A stretch of 64,000 nucleotides of DNA, from positions 45,595,740 to 45,659,739 of the forward strand of contig OX393552.1 of NCBI GenBank assembly GCA_947650365.1. Reading direction: 5' to 3'. This document shows positions 12,250 through 43,554 of this stretch, piece by piece. Within the stretch, counting starts at the first letter, position 1. Each line of letters opens with the position of its first letter. The notes below the pieces were generated by a model. That model ran no database searches. It was not told the DNA's origin and worked only from the letters and a program-made list of their open reading frames with translations. This DNA comes from Chamaelirium japonicum (lineage: Eukaryota; Streptophyta; Magnoliopsida; Liliales; Melanthiaceae). The position numbers and the translations under genes were made by a program.

Positions 12250-12600
12250 GTTATCCGGAACTATGCACCTCTCCATGCCTTCTTCGTAGTACTTGAGGCA
12301 CTGGTGCCAGGTAGACACTACGACGCCATTCTCGTGTAGCCATGGCCTTCCTAACAAGAGGCGATATGACGTCTGGCAATCAATGATGTGGAAGAGGACC
12401 GTCGTATCTAGCGGGCCGATTGAAAGCTTCAGGCGGATGATTCCGATAGTGGACTGTCCGCCCTGGTTGAACCTTTGAATGACCAATTGGCTAGGCGAGA
12501 GCTGGTCGTTGGTGATGCCGAGTTACCGTATCGTCTGGATAGGCATGATGTTGACGGCGGAGCCACAGTCCAGCAAAATTCGGTTTACCGGATTTTCTTT
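12250..12600 (-). CDS. Protease region of Tat element
   Basis: The minus strand shows a retropepsin-like segment with LLDCGSAVNIMP (position of the DSGS/DTGA active site) near 12560 and LLLGRPWLH near 12330 (the conserved flap-distal motif of gypsy proteases). It would cleave the gag-pol polyprotein. A variable linker rich in charged residues separates it from the reverse transcriptase. Confidence 0.75.
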
Positions 12601-13779
12601 GATATATCCTGAGACGTAGACAGGCCGGTTGTGCAGTCGCGTTCCGAGTTGCAAGTCCTCGTCTGAAAAGGTTATCATTGCATCGCACAAGGCCACAGTT
12701 TTGCCCTTCTTGTCATCCTTCCTTTTCCTCTTGTAGCTATCTGGGTCGGCCAAGGCCGCAGCCATTGTCAGACGAGCTTTCTTCGGAAGATGCAAAGCTT
12801 CTACGAGCGGTAAGTGCAGGATTGCTTCGTCATGAGAGGCAGTGTCCCCTTTGTCGGAATCGTCTCCTTCGTCAGTGGAGTCGCCCTCTTCAGATGTCTC
12901 GACTTCGCCTTTTTCTTCTAACGCCTTATGGACTTCGACTATGCAACAAGATACCCTGATGTGTTGATCAACTGGGAGGAAGCGATCATGGAAGAATTCT
13001 TGCAAGGTTGCTGGTTCTAGAAGATTCTGCTGGAGGAGATCGTCTTGGCTTACCGGTGGCACTTTGAACGCTTTCCTCCCAGGAGTCTTACTTCTCTTCT
13101 TGTAGGTCCTTTGCTCGGGAAACCTCCTCATCACACGGTCTTGCTTGTGCTTCTTTTCTTGCCATGGCCTTCGTCACCGGGGTAGCATGACCCATGCCTC
13201 TTCGTCGGTGGATTCCTCTCTGCTAAGATGATGATTGGCAGCAGCAACTGGTTCCCTCGAAGGCACTTGTTCTTCTAGAGGCTCTACTGGCTCGTCTTCC
13301 GATCCCCAGCCGGTGGGCTTGATTTCTTCGATCGAAATTGAGGGAGGCTTTGGATAGAGGACATAATAGTTAAACTTGCCCGAAGGTTGGCCCAGCAGAC
13401 CGACTTCTGGATCTCCCTGCTCGTATCTTTTCCGGAGAGCGCATTGGGACGTAGCTCGACTGGAACGGACTTGCTCTTCTTGAAGCTCCACTGGCTCGTC
13501 TTCCGATCCCCAGTCGGTGGGCTTGATTTCGTCGATTGAAACGGATGGAGGCCTTGAGTAGAGGACGTAATAGTCAAACTTCCCCGAAGGCTGGCCCAGC
13601 AGACCGACTTTTGGATCTCCTTGCTCGTATCTCCTTTGGAGCGCTCGTTGGACGGTAGCATTGCTTGGAAGAGGTGCTGGCGTGAGCGATGGATGCCCCT
13701 AGGGTAGCGACGTTTCTTCCTCGGTAAGCGCAGGAGTACGTTGACATCGCTTCGAGACTCTCGGCTGGGAAATTGACTT

Positions 13780-15690
13780 AGCGGTTGGCCTTTGACGGTT
13801 GATGCGCAATTTGGGCGTTCTTTGTTGTGCAGCAACGAGTACCGGCGAGAAGGAACCAAAGGCGATGGACGTTGGCCGTAGCGACCTCCCTGGTATCGAT
13901 CTCTATCTTTCCTTGCTTTGCGAGCGCCATAATTCTTTCCTTAAAGACGAAGCATCTTTCGATGGGATGACTTACCATCCGGTGGTATTTGCAGAAGAGA
14001 GGATCGTCGACGCGATGCATCTGCTCGAACCTCTTCGAAGGAGGGAGCTCTATCATCTTCTCTTGCAGCAGTTGGTCGAACATGGAGGAGACTTCCGAGT
14101 CTAGGAAGGGGTACTCCTTAGCTTCGAGCTCCTCGAGAGTCATCCTTTGTCTTGGCGGCGGAGGCGGCGGTATGGCGACGCCCTTCTTCTGATCCGGCTT
14201 GCCACCGATCTTGAGCGGCTTGGAAGTTGAAGCGACGTCAGCGATATTAGCTTGTTTCGGTTTCGGTGCTTGCGGCTTCTCCTTCTTCTCTACCTTCAAG
14301 AAGTCCTTGTTCTTCGAGTCCCCGCGGCTTACTAAGCTGAGTTCCATGTCGTGAGCCCGAGTTGGGAGTTCTTAGAAAGACCGAGGTTTGATACCCTTGA
14401 GGATGTAGAGCAGGCCCCAGTGCATGCCTTGGGTGCACATCTCGATGGCCGAGTCTTCAGACAAGCGATCTAATGAATTTAGCGCGAGGTTCCTCTATCT
14501 GTCGATGTAGTCGATCACTGGCTCGTCTTTTCTTTGCTTGACGGCGATAAGTTCGGTCATGCTGACGGTGCGTCTGGTGCTGTAGAAGCGATTGAGGAAC
14601 TCCCTCTCCATCTGATCCCAGCTGTCGATGGTCCCTGGAGGAAGATCAACATACCAGTCGAAAGTATTACCTTTGAGGGTGCAATCGAACTGTTTCACCA
14701 TCTCATCGCCATATGTGCCGGTGTTGTTGCAAGTTTTGATGAAGTGAGCAACGTGCTGTCTTGGATTTCCCTTTCCGTCGAAGTGCTGCAACTTTGGTGG
14801 CTGGAATCCGACTAGGAAGCGTAGCTGCTGGATCCTCGTGGTGTAAGGTTTCGAGTATGCTGCCGTGATCAGAGGAAGGCCACTGTCGTGGGAGCGTATC
14901 ATATCGGCTACCAACGCTTGGACTTGCTGAGCATTCATCGTTGCCGTTGCCGGAAGTTGTGTGGCCACCGAGGCTGGCACTGGGGAGACGACTTCTACTG
15001 GGACGGGAGCTGAGGAGAGTGCTGGAGTAACTGCTTGAACCGTCGGAACAACCTCTGCAGGAGCGGGAGTTGAAGATAGAGCTGGAGCGGCTACTAGAGA
15101 AGCAACAGGTTGACCGACTGCTGCAGCGTCCTTTGCGCTTAGCTTTTGGAGCAAAGTATTGATGTGACGATCCTTCTCCTCCATCAGCCGAGTAATCTGC
15201 GCCATGTGCTCATTCATCTGCATGACTTGGAGCTGAAGAGCGGACGAAGGATGGTGACAGAGGACGTTCCGATGTTGCATACTAGCATCCTCGCCGTCGT
15301 CGTCGGAGACATAGTTGTGCCGACTTGCTTCTGGTTGATGATTGATGTTTGCCCCTTGCAGAGAAGGTGCAACTTCAGCTGGAGAACTCGAACGGGCTCG
15401 GGGTTGGGGCTAGTCCTCCCCAAACTTCTGGACATGGACTCCAGGATCGAGGTGCATTTCTTCATGCACCAGGGCCTCGTTGGTGCTTTGGCAAGCATCT
15501 TCGGTAATAGTTTCTGGCATGAAGACATCCGCAAGTATTCGAGTACGCTGAGTGTAGACACGTACCATCGGGGGAGCATCACCCTCCGGGTTTACTGGAT
15601 CACCGAGTCGGAGTAGAGGAGACTCGGCGATCGGTGAAAGGCTTGGAGCAAACGCATCGTTGCTTGTCCCGGTCATTGCAACCTTCAAGC
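13780..15690 (-). CDS. Gag region of Tat element
   Basis: The central gag domain (retrotrans_gag-like) lies at about 14440-14815 with GFQPPKLQHFDGKG, WDQMEREFLNRFY and QRKDEPVIDY. The upstream part is Pro/Ala/Val-rich, low-complexity sequence. Downstream (about 13950-14050) a Cys/His cluster CKYHRMVSHP...C resembles the modified nucleocapsid finger of Tat gags. Gag forms the virus-like particle and binds RNA. A partial internal tandem duplication is visible at about 13290-13680, where the phrase with SSPPTGDRKTSQ occurs twice. The frame is broken in this copy. Confidence 0.8.
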
Positions 15691-15723
15691 AGCTTCTTCA
15701 GTCGTACGGATGAAAGGAGAAGA

Positions 15724-15742
15724 GGTCCCACCAGGCGTTCCA
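15724..15742 (-). other. Primer-binding-like site of Tat element
   Basis: Just inside the right LTR, after a 6-nt spacer, the minus strand reads TGGAACGCCTGGTGGGACC. It begins with TGG as tRNA-primed sites do, and its layout is like the TGGCGCGCCAGGTAGGGG sites of related Tat elements (tRNA-Arg type). The match to a specific tRNA was not computed. Confidence 0.5.
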
Positions 15743-15748
15743 GAAATC

Positions 15749-17752
15749 TGTAGGCACAGAAAAAGTACGGGTCACCTTTATTGCACAAAATAAGATTACA
15801 AGTGTGGCCGGGACCCGGGTGGCTCGGGTGTGGCGAGTCCGGGTTGCGGTGAGTATTAATCAGGGGATTGTGGGAGAGATCTTCTGGAGGATCCCTTTGA
15901 TCCGTGTCTCCACATGGTGTTCGTGCGAAAGCTCTGAAGGGGTTGCCCAGGACAGGGGTTTTTACAAGGTGAGGGCTTTTGAGAGGCTAAAGAATATCTG
16001 CCATTTCTTTGCTCCCTTCCGTGCTTCACGCTTCCTCGGCTAGGGGGTCTTCAGCTTCGTTCCTCGGTCTTCGTGTCTTTCTTACTCCTTGCTTGACCTC
16101 GACGTCCTTGATCATCGGTTCGCAGCGTCGATCGTGCTTTTGGCGTCGGCTTTGGCTTTGGCTTTTTGGCTTTGGCTTGGCTCCGGCGTGGCTCTAGCTT
16201 TTGCTTCGCTTCGGTGCTTGCGCTTGGACGTAGACGGGGGAGACTTGCGATGCTTTCGTTCTTTCAGACTTCGCGTCATATCAGCTAGAACGTGCGGTGC
16301 TTTTGCTCGAGACTGGCGTAGTCGCTTGGCTTTGGCACTTGCGTTGCTTTGGCACGGGCTTTACCGGGGCTTTTGCTTTGGCTTCTTGTGTGGGCTTTAG
16401 CTTCAGCATCAACTCGGTCTTCTTCTCGAACGACGTGGGCTACTTCTTCGGTGCTTCGACGGTTTGGGTGTCGGCTGGACTTCTCTTCTTCTCCGGGCTT
16501 CCTTGGCATGATCAGAGTCGAAGAATGCTTTCGAAGATAGTGGGAGTAGCATCGATCTCCATGCGACGGTTGTGGCGTCGGCTTTTGTTGATGAAGACAG
16601 CGGGGGTAGCGACAGTCTCCGTGCGACGGTTATAGCATCGACTTTTGTCGATGAAGACGGTGGGGGTAGCGACATTTCAGGTAGTCTGTTCCAGGCCTTC
16701 TTCTTTGTGGATGGTGCAGACGTTTGTCGAAGGCAACGGGGTGATGACGCTTCATTCCTCTTCTCCGGGCTTTGGAGCTTGATCGGAGTCGAGGATTTGT
16801 TGGAGCCGACGGGGTAGTGCTGCTCCGAGCTTCTTCTTCGGCCTTTGCTTCTGGTGTCTTCAGAGTTGAAGGGTCATCTTCTTCGAGCTTTCTTCTTCGT
16901 GCACGGAGTCGAAGTCTTGATCTTCTTGTGCAAGGGTCTTCACGTTGATGAGGGCTTTCAATGGAGTAAGCCGATCCCGGAGGGACAGGCTTGCCCGTGC
17001 CTCGTGAAGCCTTGGGTCGATGAAGAAGCATCTCCTTTTCTGCAGAGCTTCCTCGCTTTGTCTTCAATCTTCGACCTCTTGAGCCTTCCCCCACCCCCTC
17101 TATTTATAGGCAAAAGGGGAGGGGGGGGAGATATGGGAAGTTTTAATTTTAAATCCCTTTAATATCTCCCTCATAATTACCCGCGATTTATTTATCTATT
17201 GATGAGGGAAATAACATTTATTTGTTTTCCTTTTCTGGCGAGGCAATTATGGCTGGATTTTGCACACAAAATCGATGGCGACCCGGCTCTTCTTCTTGTC
17301 AATCGGATCGAGGGATCAGCGCAGATCCGCGCATGAGCAGACGTCATACGCAACCTCCCCCCACGCATGGCGGTAGTTCTTTCCTTTTCTTCCTTTTCTT
17401 TCCTTTTCTTTTCTTTCCTTTTTCTTTTCTTTCCTTTCTTTTCTTTCCTTTTTCTTTTCTTTCCTTTCTTTTCTTTCCTTTATTTTCCATTTCCTTGCAA
17501 GGCCGGTCGGCCCCCATGGGGTTTGGATCCCTACTAGGGGCCGACCCCCATGAGGTTCGGGTCCCTAGTAGGGGCCTATCGGGTGGGCCCCACTTGAGGG
17601 TGGGCCCGCCCGGTTCCCTTGTCGGGTGCGAGTCGGGTCCGGGTCCGCATCGGTGCGTGCTAGTCGGGTCCGAGTCGGAGCGCGCGTCGGGTTTGTATCC
17701 GCGTAGGTGTACGCAAGTCGGGTTCGGGTTAGACAAAATTCGTGTGTCTACA
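15749..17752 (-). repeat. Right LTR of Tat element (5' LTR in element sense)
   Basis: 2004 bp, begins TGTAGGCACAG and ends GTGTGTCTACA on the plus strand, homologous over its length to 1116-3121. Differences are mostly G/A and C/T, consistent with decay of methylated cytosines. The element promoter should lie here on the minus strand. Confidence 0.93.
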
Positions 17753-38470
<20,718 letters not shown>

Positions 38471-38593
38471 AACTACGATTTATACGTAAATATTATTTTT
38501 TTACATGGGTTTATCTATATAACATATTACGACCATTCATGATAATTACCATGCAGTTGGCTGCATTCGGCGGTAAATTATATTGAGAGGGAG
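38471..38593. other. Edge of satellite array
   Basis: The last monomer breaks down after CCCGATAATTTTGA. The next ~120 bp are unrelated AT-rich sequence without ORF or recognisable repeat. Confidence 0.6.
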
Positions 38594-39285
38594 TGTGCTA
38601 TTTCGATTTAAGGCCTTCGTGCAGCGGAACACGACTTGCACAGTACCACCACGGTGGAGACGATCATCGACAAGATCGAGCAATAGAATAATCACAAGCA
38701 AAACACCATAAGAAGTTCCGGTAATGATCGATCAATGGATTTATTAGTATGAGGAAAACTCGAGTACAAGAACAATTGTCTCTAATCAATCCCTCATACC
38801 CCATAAAGAGATCCCCCCAAGAAGAATAGAGCCCACAACCTTACACCCCTAAGACAAGAAGAAACCCTTTCCGAAAACCCGATCCGGTCTCCAATGGTTT
38901 TCTCTTCCTCTCCCTTGATGACGACTACCTTCTAACCCCTAACCCGGGATACTCATGTGCTACCACGATCATCCTTTCTTCATTCTTAGGTGTTTTTTTA
39001 TAACTTCAAGTTCGTACAAGACCTAGGAGAGAAGATAGAAACAAACCCTTAAAAGTTCTTACAAAATCCCATAAAAAATCACAACCAAAAAACACGTTAT
39101 ACGCATGCCAATCCGGTAGTTAGCACCCTGGGTGCCAGTTTCCTGCGCGTGAAATAGGCCACCTAAGGTTGGCGCCCTAGGCACCAAGCCCCTTTTTTCG
39201 CTCTGTAGCCGCTTCGTCTTCTGCCATCCTTCGCGTATGAACCTTGGACATATTGAGGGCTTGTTTTAAACCAACATCCTCAATA
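38594..39285 (-). mobile_element. Putative copia-type LTR remnant
   Basis: The plus strand starts TGTGCTATTTCG, soon followed by CGTGCAGCGGAA, a phrase also found near the start of the copia LTR at 42079 (TCGCAGCGGAAG). The right edge near 39285 abuts ATCTCCACCTTGGC, the reverse complement of the GGTGGAGAT polypurine tract that precedes many copia 3' LTRs. This suggests a minus-strand copia LTR of about 690 bp plus a short adjoining piece. No protein domain of the element remains. Confidence 0.4.
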
Positions 39286-39663
39286 ATCTCCACCTTGGCA
39301 TCAAACAAGACAAGAGTAACATATCTTGATCGTCGTCACCCCTCTGTCCCCGTACCGGTAGCCCAATCACCAAGCTGCATAATTGCATAAGTCTTTCAAC
39401 TTGGCCGATCTCCTGATCAACCTCGCCCCTGAGCGTGCTCCACCGGCACCCTTATTTTTTATTGAACACCGCGCATGTGTCGCTGCTCTCCCAGCTAATT
39501 TCATGATTATGGAAGCACCACCCATCGTCCGTTGATGACCGCACCATAAATGACGGCCCTTGAATCGCTTTACGATGCTACCTGCACCCATCACTCCAGA
39601 GTCATTGCCCGTCGGCCAATGCTTGAATATCTTCTGTACCCTGCTGCACCACAGGTGTGCCCG
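39286..39663. other. Unclassified stretch beside the putative LTR
   Basis: About 380 bp. A minus-strand ORF of 100 codons spans 39367-39669 but shows no family motif and no bias I can recognise. By position it may be 3' untranslated sequence of the same retroelement. No function is assigned. Confidence 0.4.
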
Positions 39664-42078
39664 TGTCATGCCCCAGAAATCTGGAACCGATCCCTGGGGT
39701 GTGAGGTGAAGAAAACAAAGGGTTTTAGGGTTTAGTCGCCTAACTATGTCAATTAGGGTTTCTCACAGGACTGTGGCTCTCTCATAAATGAAAAAGGATG
39801 AGGGAGAAATAAGGAACATTTTAAAATTTGATCTTTATGAAAATATTTTTTTTTATTTTAAAAGAAAGTAAAGAGATAAAAAAAATTTTTCGATAGAGAG
39901 ATGATCACACTCGACCTTCAATCGGGTTATCCTCTCAACATGTGTGGCTTGTCGGCGCCACCACCTACTGACAGGAATCCCTCTAAGAGAGCACGAGACT
40001 CGAGCCACTGACGGCGAGATAGGAGTCTCACCCACTCCCTGACACTCAGTACACTGGTCCAGAGGTCCTATCTATAGGTCTAGTCAATTAAACTATTTAG
40101 ATACTTATATTTTCATTGTGATCTATCCTAGGCTTGTGGCCTTGAGGAAAAGCCTACCCAAAAGAATTTAGCTGTATCATTGCCACTAACAAATAAGAAA
40201 AACACTAATCTTAAACTAAATGATTCTTATACAAAATCCACCCATTACTTTGCCACCAAAATAAAATACAACCCTAACCCTAAAACTGCCTCTGGCCTCC
40301 CACTACTACTCCTGAACCTCCGAACCTGCAAGAGAGTCTACTCGTGGGAAAGAGTAACCCCCAATGAAAAATTGGGAGATTAGCCAAATTAATGGCTAGT
40401 GATATCCTAATAGTCTTTAATAATATAAGATAATGTATTTAATTGAATTAAATTACAAAAGCAGTTCAAAGTTTACAGGAGGTTAACCTAAGCCTACCAG
40501 TAATCTATGTTCACATACAATTCCTACTGTCACTAGGTTATCTACCACGCAGTCCATTCGATAATCTACAGTGCTTAATTATAAAACAAATAAGATTACA
40601 ATATCCGTCATTTATCCTAAGCGAACCCCAGATATTTTGTTCATCCTGCCCCCGGTCGGGCATTACCATAGGGCCTTTTATTTCGATGCAGAGAGCCAAC
40701 TCTCTCGTCGTGCATCCACCAACACCATGCACAAATTACCCAGATGATCATAAGAGATTTTCCGTCTTTCACAGTGGAGCTCTACCGCCCCACTTGCGTT
40801 ACTTTGGGGGATTTAACAATCCCGGGACAGGGTTGCTAGGCCAATCCCTACTAAAGGGCTACTCCTATTGGCTTTACCACAACCCTTGCCCGTGACCCCC
40901 TAGCCTACTGATCTTTAGCTGTGCGCGTAGGGTGGTTCACGGCCATTGCGCGCACAGGGTCCGAATCTTTTCACAGAATAGGATATCGCATAGTTATAAT
41001 AATAAAATAGCTTTGACGTTTTACCCCGGGATTCGCACCTCGCTCACAACCCATGCATCACAATAAACCTAAATTACTCTCGCCCGTATTCCCGCATGCC
41101 ATGGACTCTACACCCATCTCATGAGGAGGGTCCCGATAAATATTATTTTAATTATTTATTTTAAGGGAGTGCCTATCTATGTGTCCATGCAAATAATAGA
41201 TAAATTATTAATAAATTATTAACTTTTTAAGTATGCGTCATCGGACTCGCGACTCCGTATGCAATGAGGGATCCACCCGACCACATGCAACAATGTCCGG
41301 CGGGACCCGCATGCAATGTTATGGACACCTACCATTAGTTGATCTCATTTCCCACTATTAAAGACCATGCAAGGGAGGTAGATGTCACCTGGTTGTCGAA
41401 CACGGGCTTCTGCGAGGTGACCTCCGCTCCATCTCCAACTGGGCAGCACAGCCGCGAACTGCTAAACACACACAGAGGGCCTATGGTCAATATTTGCTAC
41501 CGAGTAATATAGGTTTAGGCCCGAGTTGGCCGAGTCGAGAATTTTAGGCGTCATCGGACGTCGGTCTACCGGTCACGCAAAACGACACTCACAGAGCATC
41601 ATCTCGGTTAGTCGGCATTGTCGATGCTAAAGACCGTAGTGGTCTACTAAAAGAACAAAAATAAAATCACTAGGTGTCAACACGGTGTCTAAACAGCTAG
41701 CGCTAACGGCTTTGCTAGGTCGAACTTCGAGGTCGACCAAATCGGCACCAGGGCCGGCGGGCGGTAACGCGCAAGGGCATGATAATGCGTGCACCTTATT
41801 GAGATCAACGACCTAGGAAAAATACCCGTGGTCACGGAGTTGCTAAACCATTATTTATGCATACAGGGATATATATTAATAGTATGTTTATTATAATCGT
41901 CGAGTGTGATCGACACCACATTATCACAAGAGAATAATTTCCCGAGTTCACGGTACTACTGCCAACGTCAGGTAAGCACGATCTCGAAGGATTCTATTTG
42001 CTAATTCCACATGAGGTTCCGAGATATGCACCATAGTGCGCAAGGCATAGCTTCACTCACTGCTAGCGATGGGGTTTG
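39664..42078. other. Non-coding region with an LTR-like start
   Basis: Begins TGTCATGCCCCAGAAATC, which resembles the first bases of many plant gypsy LTRs (TGTCA.ACCCC). The rest is 2.4 kb without any long ORF and without internal tandem repeats that I can see. AT-rich runs occur near 39845-39890 and 41140-41230. It may be a decayed solo LTR. I found no second LTR and no target duplication. Nothing else can be supported. Confidence 0.35.
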
Positions 42079-42577
42079 TGTTGGAATTGGATCCGCTAAT
42101 CAGAGTCGCAGCGGAAGAAAAAGATAGATCTGAAGATCATACGGTGTATGTTTCTTTACAATTAATTCTATAAAACAATCTACATACAAATCTATGATCT
42201 TAGTATACGTGCGGACACCCTAGAGGCATACTACGATCTACGAAAGACATGCATGCATATAGTTAGGTGTTTAGAATCATCATACCTTTTGGATCTATGA
42301 TCCGGAGATGACGGAACGATGAAGAACCACACTTGAATCGCAAGGGAAACTGTCGGATAGCACCTTGTCCTTTGCGAATTGAAGAATCTTCGAAATCCCG
42401 TCTCTGAGTGCAAGGATTACGAGCCGACGGAGGAATCCGTTGCGAAGACAATGGCGAGCCGCGAGATTTTCTCCTCCTCTTTCTCCTTTCTTCCTTCTCC
42501 TTCCTTCCTCTTTCTTCTCCCTTCTTCTTCCTCTCTTTTCCTTGGCCGAAACCACAAAGGAGGAGCAAAAGAGGGGG
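42079..42577 (-). repeat. Copia left LTR, outer part
   Basis: Starts TGTTGGAATTGG and includes GCAGCGGAAG and a CT-rich block at 42463-42545. It ends at the GGG target duplication of the CACTA element. The terminal TGTTG matches the inverted CAACA at 58658-58662, supporting both as the ends of one LTR. Confidence 0.75.
42575..42577. repeat. CACTA target-site duplication, left copy
   Basis: GGG directly before CACTAC. The matching GGG is at 57220-57222. Three base pairs is the standard target duplication for CACTA elements. The flanks are G-rich, so the exact register is ambiguous by a base or two. Confidence 0.85.
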
Positions 42578-42590
42578 CACTACAAAAAAA
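42578..42590 (+). repeat. CACTA left terminal inverted repeat
   Basis: CACTACAAAAAAA, pairing with the right end with about one mismatch over the first twelve bases. Transposase cuts here. Confidence 0.93.
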
Positions 42591-42595
42591 ATAGT

Positions 42596-43136
42596 TATTA
42601 CCGACGGACAATATCCGTCGGTAATATTAAACTTCCGTCGGTAATGTTCTATAGCGACGGAAGATATTTCCGTCGCTGGCTGTCGGGAAAGAAGGCGTCG
42701 AAGAAAACAATACGACGGACCAAATATTACCGTCGGTAATAATAATTAATACCGACGGTAATATTAAAGCCGTCGGTAATATTTAATCAATTAAAAACTA
42801 ATATAATATAGTATTACCGACGAAACATAAGAATACGTCGGTAATATATAACCATTTTACCGACGGGTATAGTCTATACTGTCGGTAATACTATATATAT
42901 TACTGACACATATATATATTACCCGTCGGTAATAATATATATATTACCGACAAAATTTATATAACCGTCGGTAATACTATATATATTACCGACGCATATA
43001 TATATTACCCGTCAGTAATAATATATATATTACCGACGGATATTATATGTCGTCGGCACATTATTAATAATTTAAAAAAAATAAAAATATTATTACCGAC
43101 GGAATAATTAATTTTCGTCGGTAATAAGTATGTTTT
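42596..43136. repeat. Left subterminal repeat region (TACCGACGG words)
   Basis: More than a dozen copies of ACCGACGG or CCGTCGGT in both orientations, often paired as palindromes 15-40 bp apart and separated by AT-rich spacers such as AATATATATATT. In En/Spm these motifs bind TnpA and bring the two ends together. Confidence 0.92.
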
Positions 43137-43378
43137 TTTTTTTAATAAATTGACCTAAATAATGTTATTTAATTCCTGTGATTCAATACCACAATATATT
43201 ACCACAATTTATCAAATATTACCACAATTTATAAAATATTACCGCAAATTTTAAAATATTACCTAAATTGATAAAAAATTACAGCAAATTATCAAATATT
43301 ACCACAGTTCCCGGCCGACAATTATAGACAAGAACAAAAAATAAAAATATATTACAAAATAATATTTACACAATCCAG
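43137..43378. repeat. AT-rich short degenerate repeats
   Basis: An ATATTACCACAATTTATCAA-like word of about 21-26 bp recurs about six times between 43190 and 43310, degenerate. No ORF. Confidence 0.6.
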
Positions 43379-43398
43379 AACTGAGAGATGATACATGT

Positions 43399-43529
43399 CC
43401 TATCTCAACCACCCCCGCCCGCCACCAACGCCGGTGCTCTCATCGATCCCCTGACGCCGCCCTATCTCAACCACGCCCGCCCACCACCAACACTGGTGCT
43501 CTCATCGATCCCCTGACGCCGCCCTGCTC
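43399..43529 (-). pseudogene. Possible last exon of tnpA-like gene with 62-bp duplication
   Basis: On the minus strand an acceptor-like TTGCAG ends at 43530, and the following sequence can be read as a short Gly/Arg-rich C-terminus ending in TAG after about 22 codons. A 62-bp unit (starts at 43399 and 43461) is tandemly duplicated. The phase fits the donor at 49845/49844. Pairing them would create an intron of about 6.3 kb containing the whole large 181-bp array. The exon call is inference from splice-site shape and phase only. Confidence 0.35.
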
Positions 43530-43554
43530 CTGCAATTAACATGTATTTGTTAAA

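Larger units (their letters stand above)
1116..17752 (-). mobile_element. Ty3/gypsy LTR retrotransposon, Tat lineage, with antisense ORF region
   Basis: A 16.6-kb element with two 2.0-kb LTRs, TG...CA ends, a 5-bp target duplication, a primer-binding-like site beside the right LTR and a polypurine tract beside the left LTR, so it is coded on the minus strand. In element order it shows gag, protease, reverse transcriptase, a two-part RNase H region, integrase, then a long region with an ORF set on the opposite strand. The second RNase H, the lack of a chromodomain and the antisense ORF fit the Tat branch. The structure is complete end to end, but the gag-pol frame is broken, by roughly half a dozen interruptions. 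The LTR pair differs by about 8% over the first ~420 bp I compared by eye, and apparently less further in. Nearly all differences are transitions. At a grass-like rate this suggests an insertion about 2-3 million years old, a rough figure. Confidence 0.92.

Noticed and set aside
39367-39669. 100-codon minus-strand ORF as a gene
   Set aside because: No motif, and it lies beside a retroelement boundary and extends into LTR-like sequence.
42463-42545. CT-rich stretch as a distinct repeat element
   Set aside because: Simple-sequence part of the copia LTR; not a separate element.
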